A DNA stretch of 64,000 bases from Methylotenera sp. Its GTDB lineage: Bacteria > Pseudomonadota > Gammaproteobacteria > Burkholderiales > Methylophilaceae. The notes beneath the pieces are model-generated. The model ran no database searches. It saw nothing but the letters and a program-made list of their open reading frames with translations, and had not been told where the DNA came from. Shown piece by piece: positions 42,176 to 50,738 of this stretch. Position 1 is the stretch's first letter, and every line of letters begins with the position of its first letter. The stretch lies in NCBI RefSeq assembly GCF_029945535.1, contig NZ_JAQSCU010000006.1, positions 1 through 64,000 on the forward strand, written 5' to 3'. The translations under genes and the position numbers were made by a program.

Positions 42176-43525
42176 ATGCGCGCACGCTATAAACATAAAA
42201 AACCATTTTTGCATCGCAGCCGTGAATATTTAGATGCGCCCATTCATGCAGTAGCGCATCATAAACGTGGTATTGCTTTGCAGTTTGCGCGTTTCCGGGC
42301 GGCGGGTTTGGGTGCACTCTCGGCGTTCCTCGCAGTGCTTGGTCCAGGTTTACTCGCAGGACTTTCAGACGATGATCCAGCCGGTATTACCACTTACTCA
42401 GTACTTGGCGCTGACCACGGTTATCGATTGCTTTGGATTATTCCTGCTTCAACCATTTTACTTATCCAGTTTCATATGATGGCGGTGCGTATAGGCGCGG
42501 CGACTGGCAAGGGTTTTGTTGGTATTATTCGTGAGAGTTGGGGGCATGGCTGGGGATACTTTGCGGTGATTGGCTTGTTATTTGCAAATTTCGGTACGAT
42601 ATGTGCAGAGTATGCAGGTATTTCAGCGGCAGGTTCTTTAATTGGTATTCCGTCATGGATTAGCGCACCGATTGCTGGCGTACTGATTTCTCTAATTGTT
42701 GTGTTGGGTTCGTTTCATAAGGTGGAGCGTATTCTGCTGATCGTGTCTTCAACCTTAGCGCTCTACATTATTGATGGCATTCTAGCTAAACCAGATTGGT
42801 CGCAAGTTTGGCAAAACTCCATTGTGCCGCACATGCCGACCAGCTCTATCGGATGGATAGCGATTGCTGCCACATTAGGCACTACACTTGCACCGTGGGG
42901 ATTGGCGTTTATTCAGTCTTATGCGGTGGATAAAAAGATTACTGTCGCTAATTTGCGTTGGGAACGGGTCGATGTGCTGATTGGTTCGGTACTGACAGGT
43001 GTGATTGGTTTAGCAATTGCCGTGGCGTGTGCCGCAACGCTTAATCGCGCTGGCGTACATATCAATGATGCAAAAGATGCCGCGCTTGCGTTAAAACCAC
43101 TTGCAGGCTCTTTTGCAACGGTGTTATTTGGTGCTGGTTTGTTAGGTGCATCGTTATTAGCCGCCGCGATTGTTCCATTGGCCACTGCGTATTCGATTGC
43201 AGAAGGTATAGGCGCGCCAGCTTCGCTAGATTTAGATTCGAAACACTTTCAATTATTTTATGCGGCGTTTGTCGGCTTAACCGTGGCTGCTGTCAGTGTG
43301 GTATCGTTGCCAAAACTGCCATTGATTCCACTTATTTATACCAGCCAAGTCGTGAATGCCATCATGTTGCCGCTGCATGTTGTGGCGCTTTACTTATTGG
43401 CGAGTGACGCTAAGGTGATGGGTGACGCGCGTATTGGTGTGAAAGCGCGCATCGCCAGCTGGATTAGCATCGTCTTGATTATTGCGTGTATTGCCGCTTT
43501 AGCGGTGAGTTGGGTTAGATCTTAA
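42176..43525 (+). CDS. NRAMP-family metal transporter with altered metal-site motifs
   Basis: A 449-residue inner-membrane protein with about 11 helices after a 45-residue basic N-terminal tail. It follows the NRAMP fold, but helix 1 reads DDDPAGITTY (65-74) where manganese/iron transporters have DPGN. Helix 6 reads TLAPWGLAF where they have a MPH motif. It therefore belongs to the divergent NRAMP-related group, some members of which move Mg or lack transition-metal selectivity; the ion cannot be decided here. The ATG at 42176 has CTAAGGTAAAG before it. It is monocistronic, and no Mn or Fe regulator site was recognised upstream. Confidence 0.85.
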   Translation: MRARYKHKKPFLHRSREYLDAPIHAVAHHKRGIALQFARFRAAGLGALSAFLAVLGPGLLAGLSDDDPAGITTYSVLGADHGYRLLWIIPASTILLIQFHMMAVRIGAATGKGFVGIIRESWGHGWGYFAVIGLLFANFGTICAEYAGISAAGSLIGIPSWISAPIAGVLISLIVVLGSFHKVERILLIVSSTLALYIIDGILAKPDWSQVWQNSIVPHMPTSSIGWIAIAATLGTTLAPWGLAFIQSYAVDKKITVANLRWERVDVLIGSVLTGVIGLAIAVACAATLNRAGVHINDAKDAALALKPLAGSFATVLFGAGLLGASLLAAAIVPLATAYSIAEGIGAPASLDLDSKHFQLFYAAFVGLTVAAVSVVSLPKLPLIPLIYTSQVVNAIMLPLHVVALYLLASDAKVMGDARIGVKARIASWISIVLIIACIAALAVSWVRS

Positions 43526-43535
43526 TGCGCGATTG

Positions 43536-43559
43536 AGGTGGGCAGAAGTAAGCCCACCT
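43536..43559. terminator. Candidate terminator after the NRAMP gene
   Basis: AGGTGGGC and GCCCACCT form an 8-bp GC-rich stem with an 8-nt loop between two converging genes. The following tract is TGATGATGTTTT rather than a clean T-run, so the call is moderate. Confidence 0.5.
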
Positions 43560-43593
43560 TGATGATGTTTTGGACTTTTAATGAGCAGAATAT

Positions 43594-44100
43594 TTATGTT
43601 CTTGGGCCAAGAAAGTCTGGTTTACCAAGCTCTACACCGTTGTGGCGCAAAATATTGTAAGCAGTAGTCACATGAAAATACACATTTGGATTGGCCCATT
43701 TCAACAGGTAATCTTGCCCAGTAAATTTCAAATCAACCTTGCGCACCGTAATCGTCACTTCGCGAGATTCGCTACCTTCTAATTGTGCTGGTTTTACCGT
43801 ATCTATAAACGCAATGGTTTTGGCAATGCGTGCGTGTAGGTCTGCAAAGCTTGTTTCGTTATCTTCGTATTTTGGCACTTCAAGCCCAGCCAATCTTGCC
43901 GCCGCACCCTTGCTCATATCGGTGGCGATTTGTACTTGGCGAATGAGCGGGTACATATCTGGAAAAAGTCGTGCGTTGAGAAAAACAGCATGCTCAATTT
44001 TTTTCGCATCTGCATGTTCTTCACCAATTTTTAAAATAGTGGCTAGATTGCTTAGTGCACGCTTCAAAGGTGGAATAGCTATTTCATACATGTTGAGCAT
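43594..44100 (-). CDS. DUF1993 (DinB-like) protein
   Basis: A 168-residue cytoplasmic helical protein matching DUF1993: YEIAIPPLKRALSNLATILKIGEEHA, LNARLFPDMYPLIRQVQIATDMSKGAAARLAG and the C-terminal NPNVYFHVTTAYNILRHNGVELGKPDFLG. The family has the four-helix DinB-like fold and no proven function. The His residues in FHVTTAYNILRHNG could bind metal. It may start at the Met three codons in. The gene stands alone. Confidence 0.85.
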   Translation of the reverse strand: MLNMYEIAIPPLKRALSNLATILKIGEEHADAKKIEHAVFLNARLFPDMYPLIRQVQIATDMSKGAAARLAGLEVPKYEDNETSFADLHARIAKTIAFIDTVKPAQLEGSESREVTITVRKVDLKFTGQDYLLKWANPNVYFHVTTAYNILRHNGVELGKPDFLGPRT

Positions 44101-44254
44101 ATTGATTTCCTAAAATTAGAGATTGAATTAGGTGTAAATCATACGCTTAACGTTAGCCAAATTTTTATTATTTTTTGATTTATATCAAAGTGTCTAATTA
44201 GACATAAATCGTATTATTTAGCTTCTTATGCTGGCTGGTGAAGGAGATAACAAG

Positions 44255-44350
44255 GTGAGCTTTTTAGGATGGCAAGGTATAGCATCATTTGTTGGTATTG
44301 TGGTTTTGATTGGTTTGTTGCTAGTGGTATTCGCAAAAATAACTAAGTAG
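44255..44350 (+). CDS. Very small single-pass membrane protein, 31 residues
   Basis: A short frame starting at GTG 44255, with AGGAG 8 nt upstream. The product begins MSFLGWQGIASF, has one hydrophobic helix (about residues 9-26) and ends in the basic AKITK. An in-frame ATG at 44228 would give 40 residues but has no ribosome binding site. Good translation signals and the membrane pattern suggest a real small protein. No family is recognised. Confidence 0.5.
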   Translation: MSFLGWQGIASFVGIVVLIGLLLVVFAKITK

Positions 44351-44453
44351 CTATTTGTTTGTTGCCCGACTGTTGGACTTGTTCAAAAAATAATCCACCT
44401 AATTTTACGCATCAGCCTATGATGAAGCCACGTTTAACGTTAGGAGAATTATC

Positions 44454-44570
44454 ATGGCTAAAGGTCAAATTAAGAGTAACAAAGAAACCAAAAAACCTAA
44501 GAAAAGCAAAGATGTTGTAGTGCCTTCAGGCTCTATTATTCCAACAAAATCGAGCACGCTCAAAAAGTAG
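44454..44570 (+). CDS. Small lysine-rich protein, 38 residues
   Basis: A short frame with TAGGAGAATTATC before the ATG at 44454. The product starts MAKGQIKSNKETKKPKKSKD and continues with VVVPSGSIIPTKS. It is strongly basic in the first half. Very similar short Lys-rich proteins beginning MAKGQ are, to my recollection, annotated as hypothetical in other proteobacteria. Nucleic-acid binding is possible but unproven. Confidence 0.55.
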   Translation: MAKGQIKSNKETKKPKKSKDVVVPSGSIIPTKSSTLKK

Positions 44571-44661
44571 AGTCAGTTACCTTACCTGTAGATTAAGTGT
44601 AAATACGAGTTTTTAGTCTGCAGGGTGCAACACTAGCTAAAGCAATTTCAGCTGAAGCTTT

Positions 44662-44826
44662 TTAACCGAGGCTTTCGTGCGCTTCTTGGAAAGTCACTTC
44701 CTCAACATGATAGTAGTGATCTTCATACCAAACAGTCCAGTCTTCCGCACTGTGTAATGCTATATCGCGTTGTGAGTGCTCACTCACTAAGTTATTTTCT
44801 TCATCTACCACTTGATAAATAATCAT
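44662..44826 (-). CDS. Small acidic/aromatic protein, 54 residues
   Basis: A short frame from ATG 44826, with GCGAGGTG upstream as ribosome binding site. The product begins MIIYQVVDEENNLVSEHSQR and ends with a Tyr/His/Glu-rich part (WTVWYEDHYYHVEEVTF). It is acidic, has no signal peptide and is not recognised. Its codons and start signal look genuine. Confidence 0.55.
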   Translation of the reverse strand: MIIYQVVDEENNLVSEHSQRDIALHSAEDWTVWYEDHYYHVEEVTFQEAHESLG

Positions 44827-45022
44827 TTTGCACCTCGCTTATAAGCTACATCTAGAGAATTCCTATTTTGATAATTTGCATCTTGTTACTATTACATCGG
44901 CAAGCTTGAGCACAAACTTTAGTGTTCATTGATGCTTGAGCTGGTAAGTGAACAATATCAAATAATTGTGGTAATCAATTCAACGAAAACGGGCTGATTA
45001 TTAGCCCAATTTAAGGATGTAA

Positions 45023-45061
45023 AAAAGCCCGCTACGCATGGTGAGTGCGCAGCGGGCTTTT
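45023..45061. terminator. Intrinsic terminator of the permease gene
   Basis: AAAAGCCCGCTACGCA and the matching TGCGCAGCGGGCTTTT form a stem of about 15 bp with one mismatch and a 6-nt loop. On the minus strand it ends 27 bp after the stop codon of the APC permease gene, and its A/T tails allow use from both sides. Confidence 0.85.
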
Positions 45062-45087
45062 AGAGTGAGTCTAAAGCTGAGTTGCTT

Positions 45088-46569
45088 TTATTCTTTCACT
45101 GTTGGAGGGCCTTTAAAGCGTTTGCTTTCGCCAAACACGTACCAGAACAGACCCATTACCACTAGCATGGCAATCGTCACATACAATACTTTTTCGTTAG
45201 GTGGTTGCACGCCTACGAATACTAAGAAGCCACCACCAAGCACCGCTAAAACAGCGATTGGTTTAGATAAGCCACCTAGATTAAACGGACCTTTATGCGT
45301 CCAGGTTTTACCTTCCGCCAAGATGCCGGCTGCAGTTGGCATAATGTATGAAATGTAAAGAAACACGGCACAACCAACAGCTAATACGCTAAATGCTGCC
45401 GCGTACAAGGTTGCTAACACCGATAGAATGGCTGAAACCCAAATCGCCGCCACTGGTGTTTTTAGAGTTGGGTGTACTTTCTTTAATGCGTCTGACGCTG
45501 GTAAACCGCCATCGCGCGCAAATGCAAACATCATGCGTGAGGTTGAGGTTAAGCATGCCAAACCGCATAAAAAGTTAACTATGAAAATACCTAAACCTAA
45601 AACAGTTTTAAGCGCAGGTGGCAAGGTGCCTAACAATGAATCAAAGAATCCAAAACCTTGTTTTACACCGCCCGCAACATCTGGCATGACTAATACAAAA
45701 GTACAAATCATCACGTAGCCAAAAATGGCAGAATAAACCACAGAGCTTACAATGCCTTTAGGTACGGCTCTTGCGGCATCGCGTGTTTCTTCTGACGTGT
45801 GAGCGGAGGCATCAAAACCCGTAATGGTATAAACCGCTAACAACAAACCTAGTAAGAATGGCATCACCATACCTTCAGATTTTGGCCATACGCTGCCTTC
45901 AGCACCAGTAAAGTTGGTGAAAGTATATAAGCGTGAAAAATCTAATGGTGTTGTGTTGTATACCAATAATGAAACGGTCAGCACTGTGGCAATCAGCATG
46001 ATGAGATAGCCAGATAAATCGGTGACCTTAGTGGTAAGTTTTGGAAAACGGTAGATGAGTATGGCCTGAAGAATGGTGAACGCTGCAATATATAGTGTTT
46101 GATGCATATAGCCGTAGCCTGAAACATCAATGCCTAATATCGGCGCTGCCAGTCCTTTAAAGAAAAAGTCATAAACGGCAAAGTTAACGGATGCCACTAC
46201 AAAAATCAGCCCCAGTAAGTTAAACCATGCCGTACACCAACCATAGCCTTTACCGCCTAAAATTGAGCCCCAATGATATAAGCCGCCAGCTGTTGGATAA
46301 CTTGATGAGATTTGTGCCATAGCTAATGCCACAATGGTTGCAAACCCAGCCCCTACCAGCCAACCTATGCCTACAGATGCGCCACCAGCACCACCTAGCG
46401 CCAATGGAAAAGCAGAAATACCGCCCGCCAGAATACAGATAATTGAAAAGGAAATCGCAAAGTTAGAAAAACCACCCATATGACGGTGCAGCTCTTGCTC
46501 ATACCCCATTTTTTTTAGTTCTGCGGCATCCTGCTCTGCTGCCGAGCCTGCGTGTATTGTCTCACTCAT
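45088..46569 (-). CDS. APC-family permease, probable ethanolamine or amine transporter
   Basis: A 493-residue inner-membrane permease with 12 predicted helices of the amino acid/polyamine/organocation superfamily. Conserved parts are the first-helix region FAISFSIICILAGGISAFPLAL, the SSSYPTAGGLYHW loop and TGFDASAHTSEETRDAARAVPKGI. The last motif is shared with GABA/choline-type permeases. CTAGGGGGTAAGAAA precedes the ATG. It is divergent from eutBC, so ethanolamine is the likeliest substrate; this is inference from context. Confidence 0.85.
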   Translation of the reverse strand: MSETIHAGSAAEQDAAELKKMGYEQELHRHMGGFSNFAISFSIICILAGGISAFPLALGGAGGASVGIGWLVGAGFATIVALAMAQISSSYPTAGGLYHWGSILGGKGYGWCTAWFNLLGLIFVVASVNFAVYDFFFKGLAAPILGIDVSGYGYMHQTLYIAAFTILQAILIYRFPKLTTKVTDLSGYLIMLIATVLTVSLLVYNTTPLDFSRLYTFTNFTGAEGSVWPKSEGMVMPFLLGLLLAVYTITGFDASAHTSEETRDAARAVPKGIVSSVVYSAIFGYVMICTFVLVMPDVAGGVKQGFGFFDSLLGTLPPALKTVLGLGIFIVNFLCGLACLTSTSRMMFAFARDGGLPASDALKKVHPTLKTPVAAIWVSAILSVLATLYAAAFSVLAVGCAVFLYISYIMPTAAGILAEGKTWTHKGPFNLGGLSKPIAVLAVLGGGFLVFVGVQPPNEKVLYVTIAMLVVMGLFWYVFGESKRFKGPPTVKE

Positions 46570-46927
46570 TTTCTTACCCCCTAGATTTTAGTAAAAAAGC
46601 TTAAATTTGATGCGTTTAAGATTAAGTCTAATCGATGCTGCAAATACTAATTTTAGTCATTAATAAAACAGAACAGCTGGTGTAGATGTGTAAATGTAAA
46701 ACAGTGTAGCTTTTCTAGTATAGATTTAAAATGGCGTAATGCAAGTACCAGTTTTTAATAAGTATTAAGTACCATTTTATGTCGTTAAAATTTTTTGATT
46801 AAGTACTCTTACACACTTAGCATTCACCAAAATCCAGCTTGCGGCTTTGTAAAAAATAGTCGCATAATGTATGTCATCAAATGACACATCACGCAGTAGT
46901 CAAATAGTGGCAAAGGTGAAATGCATC
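46570..46927. other. Divergent promoter region between permease and eutB
   Basis: A 358-bp AT-rich region that must hold both promoters. AAGTACCA occurs twice (near 46744 and 46768) as a direct repeat of the kind a regulator could bind. I looked for a sigma-54 box like those at nasT and nirB and did not find one. The end of the stretch contains AAAGGTG, the eutB ribosome binding site. Confidence 0.5.
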
Positions 46928-48340
46928 ATGACATATAGCTATATTGCAGGCGCGCATACTTATCAGTTTGCTGATTTGAAAACGGTGATGGCGAAAGCCA
47001 CTCCAGCTCGTTCGGGCGACTTTCTTGCTGGAGTAGCTGCAGAAACCTATGCAGAACGTATGGCTGCCAGAATGTGTTTGGCGCAAGTCCCGCTGAAGCG
47101 GTTTTTAGAAGAATTGATGATTCCCTATGAAACCGATGAAGTTACTCGCTTAATCATCGATACGCACGACAAACAAGCATTTACTGAGATTAGTCACTTA
47201 ACCGTTGGTGATTTCCGCGATTGGTTACTCTCTGATATTGCGGATACCGCCACTTTAAAGCGCGTGGCAAAAGGGATTACGCCAGAAATGGCAGCAGCAG
47301 TGAGCAAGCTTATGCGCAACCAAGATTTGATTTTAGTCGCAAAAAAATGCACTGTCATTACCACTTTCAGAAATACCATTGGCTTGCCCGGCCATATTTC
47401 TGTGCGCTTGCAGCCCAACCATCCGACTGATGATACGCGCGGTATTGCGGCTTCAATGTTGGATGGTCTGCTGTATGGCGCAGGTGATGCGGTGATTGGT
47501 ATTAATCCTGCAACGGATAGCCTGCCAGCGCTGATGGAGCTGTATTATTTGATTGATGATGTCATCAATCAGTACAATATTCCTACACAGTCATGCATTC
47601 TTACTCATGTGACCAACCAGATTCAACTCATTGAACGTGGCGCACCTGTGGACTTAGTGTTTCAGTCGATTGCAGGCAGTGAAAAAGCCAATAAAAGTTT
47701 TGGTATTGATATTGCCTTGCTGAAAGAAGCGCAATCTGCCGCGCTGTCACTCAATCGTGGCACGGTGAAAAATGAGTTGGGCGAGAGCAACGTCATGTAT
47801 TTTGAAACAGGTCAAGGCTCAGCATTATCAGCCAATGCCAACTTTGGCGTAGACCAACAAACTTGCGAAGCGCGCGCTTACGCGGTTGCACGACATCTAT
47901 CGCCTTTGCTTACTAATACCGTTGTGGGTTTTATCGGCCCGGAGTATTTATACGACGGTAAACAAATCATACGTGCTGGTTTAGAAGATCATTTTTGCGG
48001 AAAACTGCTGGGCGTGCCTTTGGGTTGTGATGTTTGCTACACCAACCACGCAGAGGCTGACCAAGATGATATGGATACCTTGATGACGCTGCTGGCCACG
48101 GCTGGTTTAACTTTCATCATGGGCATTCCGGGCGCTGATGACATTATGCTCAACTACCAGACCACTTCATTCCACGATGCGCTTTATCTACGTAAAGTGC
48201 TTGGTTTACGTGCCGCGCCAGAGTTTGAACGGTGGTTAAAAGCCATGAATATCATGGATGCACATGGTCAAGTACAGCCAATCTCACATGTGCATCATAT
48301 GTTGCAAAACATGCCCAAACATTTACTTAATGCTGCTTAA
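46928..48340 (+). CDS. eutB: Ethanolamine ammonia-lyase heavy chain
   Basis: A 470-residue EutB, the catalytic TIM-barrel subunit of adenosylcobalamin-dependent ethanolamine ammonia-lyase, which splits ethanolamine into acetaldehyde and ammonia. Diagnostic segments are YQFADLKTVMAKATPARSGD, GLPGHISVRLQPNHPTDD, FETGQGSALSANANFGVDQQ and GIPGADDIMLNYQTTSFHD. I start at ATG 46928, preceded by AAAGGTG and giving the usual N-terminus MTYSYIAGAHTYQF; an upstream frame to 46871 adds 19 atypical residues. eutC follows after 3 bp. No EutA reactivase and no shell genes are nearby, so the role is probably nitrogen supply rather than compartmentalised catabolism. Confidence 0.95.
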   Translation: MTYSYIAGAHTYQFADLKTVMAKATPARSGDFLAGVAAETYAERMAARMCLAQVPLKRFLEELMIPYETDEVTRLIIDTHDKQAFTEISHLTVGDFRDWLLSDIADTATLKRVAKGITPEMAAAVSKLMRNQDLILVAKKCTVITTFRNTIGLPGHISVRLQPNHPTDDTRGIAASMLDGLLYGAGDAVIGINPATDSLPALMELYYLIDDVINQYNIPTQSCILTHVTNQIQLIERGAPVDLVFQSIAGSEKANKSFGIDIALLKEAQSAALSLNRGTVKNELGESNVMYFETGQGSALSANANFGVDQQTCEARAYAVARHLSPLLTNTVVGFIGPEYLYDGKQIIRAGLEDHFCGKLLGVPLGCDVCYTNHAEADQDDMDTLMTLLATAGLTFIMGIPGADDIMLNYQTTSFHDALYLRKVLGLRAAPEFERWLKAMNIMDAHGQVQPISHVHHMLQNMPKHLLNAA

Positions 48341-48343
48341 ATC

Positions 48344-49144
48344 ATGACGGTTAAACAAGATAACATTACCAATATAGACGCTTTCAACATAGATCCATGG
48401 CAGCAGCTTAAAAGCTTCACGCGCGCGCGCATTGCAATTGGGCGAGTGGGTAGCAGTTTGCCAACTAGCGAAGTATTAGATTTTGGTTTGGCGCACGCCA
48501 TGGCACGTGATGCCGTGCATTTGGCGCTGGATGTCAGTGCGCTAGAAGCCGACATCAAAACGCAGCAGTTCACGACTATTCAAGCAAAAAGTATGGCGCC
48601 AGACCGCGCCAGCTATTTGTTACGCCCTGATTGGGGTCGTAGGCTGCATGAGCAAAGCTTGATGCGCCTTCAAAACGTCAGTCAGACTAAACCGATTGAT
48701 TTTTTGATCGTCATTGGCGATGGCTTATCTTCACTCGCCGTGTCGCGCCATGTCGTGCCGCTGCTTGCAGAAATGCGTAATCATTTGCCGAGCGATTGGC
48801 ACACAGGCCCTGTCGTGATTGCTAGTCAGGCACGTGTGGCGATAGGTGATGAAATTGGGCAAGCGCTCAATGCCAAAATGGTCGCTATGTTGATTGGTGA
48901 GCGTCCAGGTTTGAGTTCACCTGACAGTTTGGGCATTTATCTGACTTATCAACCTAAACTAGGTTTGAGTGATGCAGATAGAAACTGTATTTCTAACGTG
49001 CGCCCAGAAGGCTTGCAATATGACGCTGCTGCTAAAAAGCTTATGTGGTTAGCTAAAGAATCCATGCGGCTAAAAGTGTCTGGCGTGGCTTTAAAAGACG
49101 AAAGCGATATGCCGGAAATTGCGCAACAAACTTCGCTAGAGTAG
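48344..49144 (+). CDS. eutC: Ethanolamine ammonia-lyase light chain
   Basis: A 266-residue EutC, the small subunit that completes the cobalamin-binding site of the lyase. Recognisable parts are SFTRARIAIGRVGSSLPTSE, FGLAHAMARDAVHLALD, LLRPDWGRRL, IGDGLSSLAV and LIGERPGLSSPDSLGIYLTY. Length is close to the family norm (about 250-295). Its ATG lies 3 bp after the eutB stop, so the subunits are made from one message, probably with translational coupling. Confidence 0.95.
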   Translation: MTVKQDNITNIDAFNIDPWQQLKSFTRARIAIGRVGSSLPTSEVLDFGLAHAMARDAVHLALDVSALEADIKTQQFTTIQAKSMAPDRASYLLRPDWGRRLHEQSLMRLQNVSQTKPIDFLIVIGDGLSSLAVSRHVVPLLAEMRNHLPSDWHTGPVVIASQARVAIGDEIGQALNAKMVAMLIGERPGLSSPDSLGIYLTYQPKLGLSDADRNCISNVRPEGLQYDAAAKKLMWLAKESMRLKVSGVALKDESDMPEIAQQTSLE

Positions 49145-49176
49145 CCGCTTACATCACTTTACAGCAACTTTGCATA

Positions 49177-50310
49177 CTATGTTTTGCCTGTAGCGCTTGC
49201 AATCATTGCCTTGATTGCCAATTGCCTAGCCTTATCGCTTTCATCAATTTGCTCTGGGTCTTCTGTATAAAGGGTCAGTATTTTTTCTGCAGCTTTATAT
49301 TTTTTTAACTGTACAAGTTTTTCAGCAAGGTTGAGCACAATATCTTGATCATTAAACCGCTTGATTTGACCATTTAAAGTAATTGCCTGATTAGCCCAGA
49401 GATTAAAAAATTCGTTTGATACCGTAGGTTCAGTCGCGAGTGCGTTCAGCACGTCTAAAATCGCTAGTATGTGATATTCAGTGACACTTTTAAGCGGTTT
49501 AGATCGTGAAGTTTTAGCAAGCCTGCTTAATGTTTCGGCTTTTGTATCCACAACAAAAGGGATTGTGACATCAATTAACGCCTGCCCGCCCTCAACTGAG
49601 GCTTTGAGTAATTGGGCGATCAAATCATCTGCGTACTGCTCATAAAAGCTAGTGCAGGCTGGTGCATTTTCATTTTTTAGAGACTCCCATTCAATGACTT
49701 GTTTGATGAGGTCGATTTTCTGTGAAGGTGTGCTGCCCATCGTCTGGTTGAGTGTCGTTGCGACTGATTGCCAATCGCAAATCTCAGGCGTTTTTCCAGG
49801 TCTTGCCCATTGAATTTTTGTAATGACTGATAGCTGGTTGTTTAATCCAATTTCTGCGGCACTGCCTTGCTTCCCAAGCCTGCCAGTAAATACCGAGCCA
49901 TCCTGAAAAAAGTGTATGTAAATTGCCCGAGTTAAACTAGCTTCGCTATTGGCCTGTATTAATCGCGTTTTTGTCGTGTAAGGAAAATTACCAGCTTGCA
50001 TTTTTGGTACGGCTGAATAATGTGAAATCTTTTGAGAACTATATACAGTGGCTCCATAGCCATCTGCATCTGTCTTGCCATTGACGATAGTGGCTACATT
50101 GCCGTCTGCTCTATAGGCGATGAAAAGGTAAGGTTTATTTGCCCAAGGTTTTTGGCTTACAGGATCTAGCACCTTAATGCGCAAGCTATATTTACCAAGT
50201 CCAACCGAGCTTTCAGGCGTTACATCAGACAACTCCTCGGCGGCTAGCACAGGTAATATCAGGCATAAATTTAAAATAACGCTGTATAAAATACACCTAA
50301 AAGCAGCCAT
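49177..50310 (-). CDS. Hypothetical secreted protein, 377 residues
   Basis: I do not recognise this protein. A signal peptide (MAAFRCILYSVILNLCLILP, cleavage near VLAAE) is followed by a beta-rich N-terminal half, with an Ig-like or CNA-B-like segment KYSLRIKVLDPVSQKPWANK...DADGYG that recalls immunity-type repeat folds. A helical C-terminal half (about 200-377) contains TPR-like stretches such as NLAEKLVQLKKYKAAEKILTL. Two Cys (in EICDWQ and PACTSF) could form a disulfide. The layout suggests a periplasmic binding or scaffold protein. It is convergent with eutC. Confidence 0.7.
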   Translation of the reverse strand: MAAFRCILYSVILNLCLILPVLAAEELSDVTPESSVGLGKYSLRIKVLDPVSQKPWANKPYLFIAYRADGNVATIVNGKTDADGYGATVYSSQKISHYSAVPKMQAGNFPYTTKTRLIQANSEASLTRAIYIHFFQDGSVFTGRLGKQGSAAEIGLNNQLSVITKIQWARPGKTPEICDWQSVATTLNQTMGSTPSQKIDLIKQVIEWESLKNENAPACTSFYEQYADDLIAQLLKASVEGGQALIDVTIPFVVDTKAETLSRLAKTSRSKPLKSVTEYHILAILDVLNALATEPTVSNEFFNLWANQAITLNGQIKRFNDQDIVLNLAEKLVQLKKYKAAEKILTLYTEDPEQIDESDKARQLAIKAMIASATGKT

Positions 50311-50422
50311 GTTTGCGATACCGTTTGTTTAATGATTATTTCTAATTTGAAACAAGTATAACGCGTGAATTTTGGATTGTCTTTTTAATGGAATGGCGGT
50401 ATTCCCTATTAGTCATTAAAAT

Positions 50423-50668
50423 TTAGTTTTCTGTTGCCTCAACAAATACATTGAGTAGCTTATTAACCATTGGCGCAATCAGTAAAATAGCAATAAAAAC
50501 GATAGGCCATGCGGTAATAAACGCACCTAGCCATTGCCTAATATAGTGTTCTTTTGAAGCTGAATGTAAATAGATAATGATGCCAGACACTATGAGCGCC
50601 GTATTGCATGACATGACTAATGCAAATAGCATAGTGCGAAAGCGAAGCGGTATTTTTTGATTGAGCAC
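50423..50668 (-). CDS. DUF2798 small membrane protein
   Basis: An 81-residue protein with two membrane helices (about 10-32 and 46-70), matching DUF2798 (RFRTMLFALVMSCNTALIVSG and FITAWPIVFIAILLIAPMVNKL). The function is unknown. The start is a GTG at 50668 with AGGATC 6 nt upstream. It lies 70 bp after the SDR gene in the same direction, so it may belong to the TetR-controlled unit. Confidence 0.8.
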   Translation of the reverse strand: MLNQKIPLRFRTMLFALVMSCNTALIVSGIIIYLHSASKEHYIRQWLGAFITAWPIVFIAILLIAPMVNKLLNVFVEATEN

Positions 50669-50738
50669 GTTAAAGATCCTATTAAATTGGTCGTCAATAC
50701 AGGCTAAGAGTTAGACTTAGCCTGCATCAATTAGCTTC

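Noticed and set aside
45088-49144. Ethanolamine microcompartment locus
   Set aside because: No shell protein, aldehyde dehydrogenase, EutA or EutVW-type regulator lies beside eutBC.
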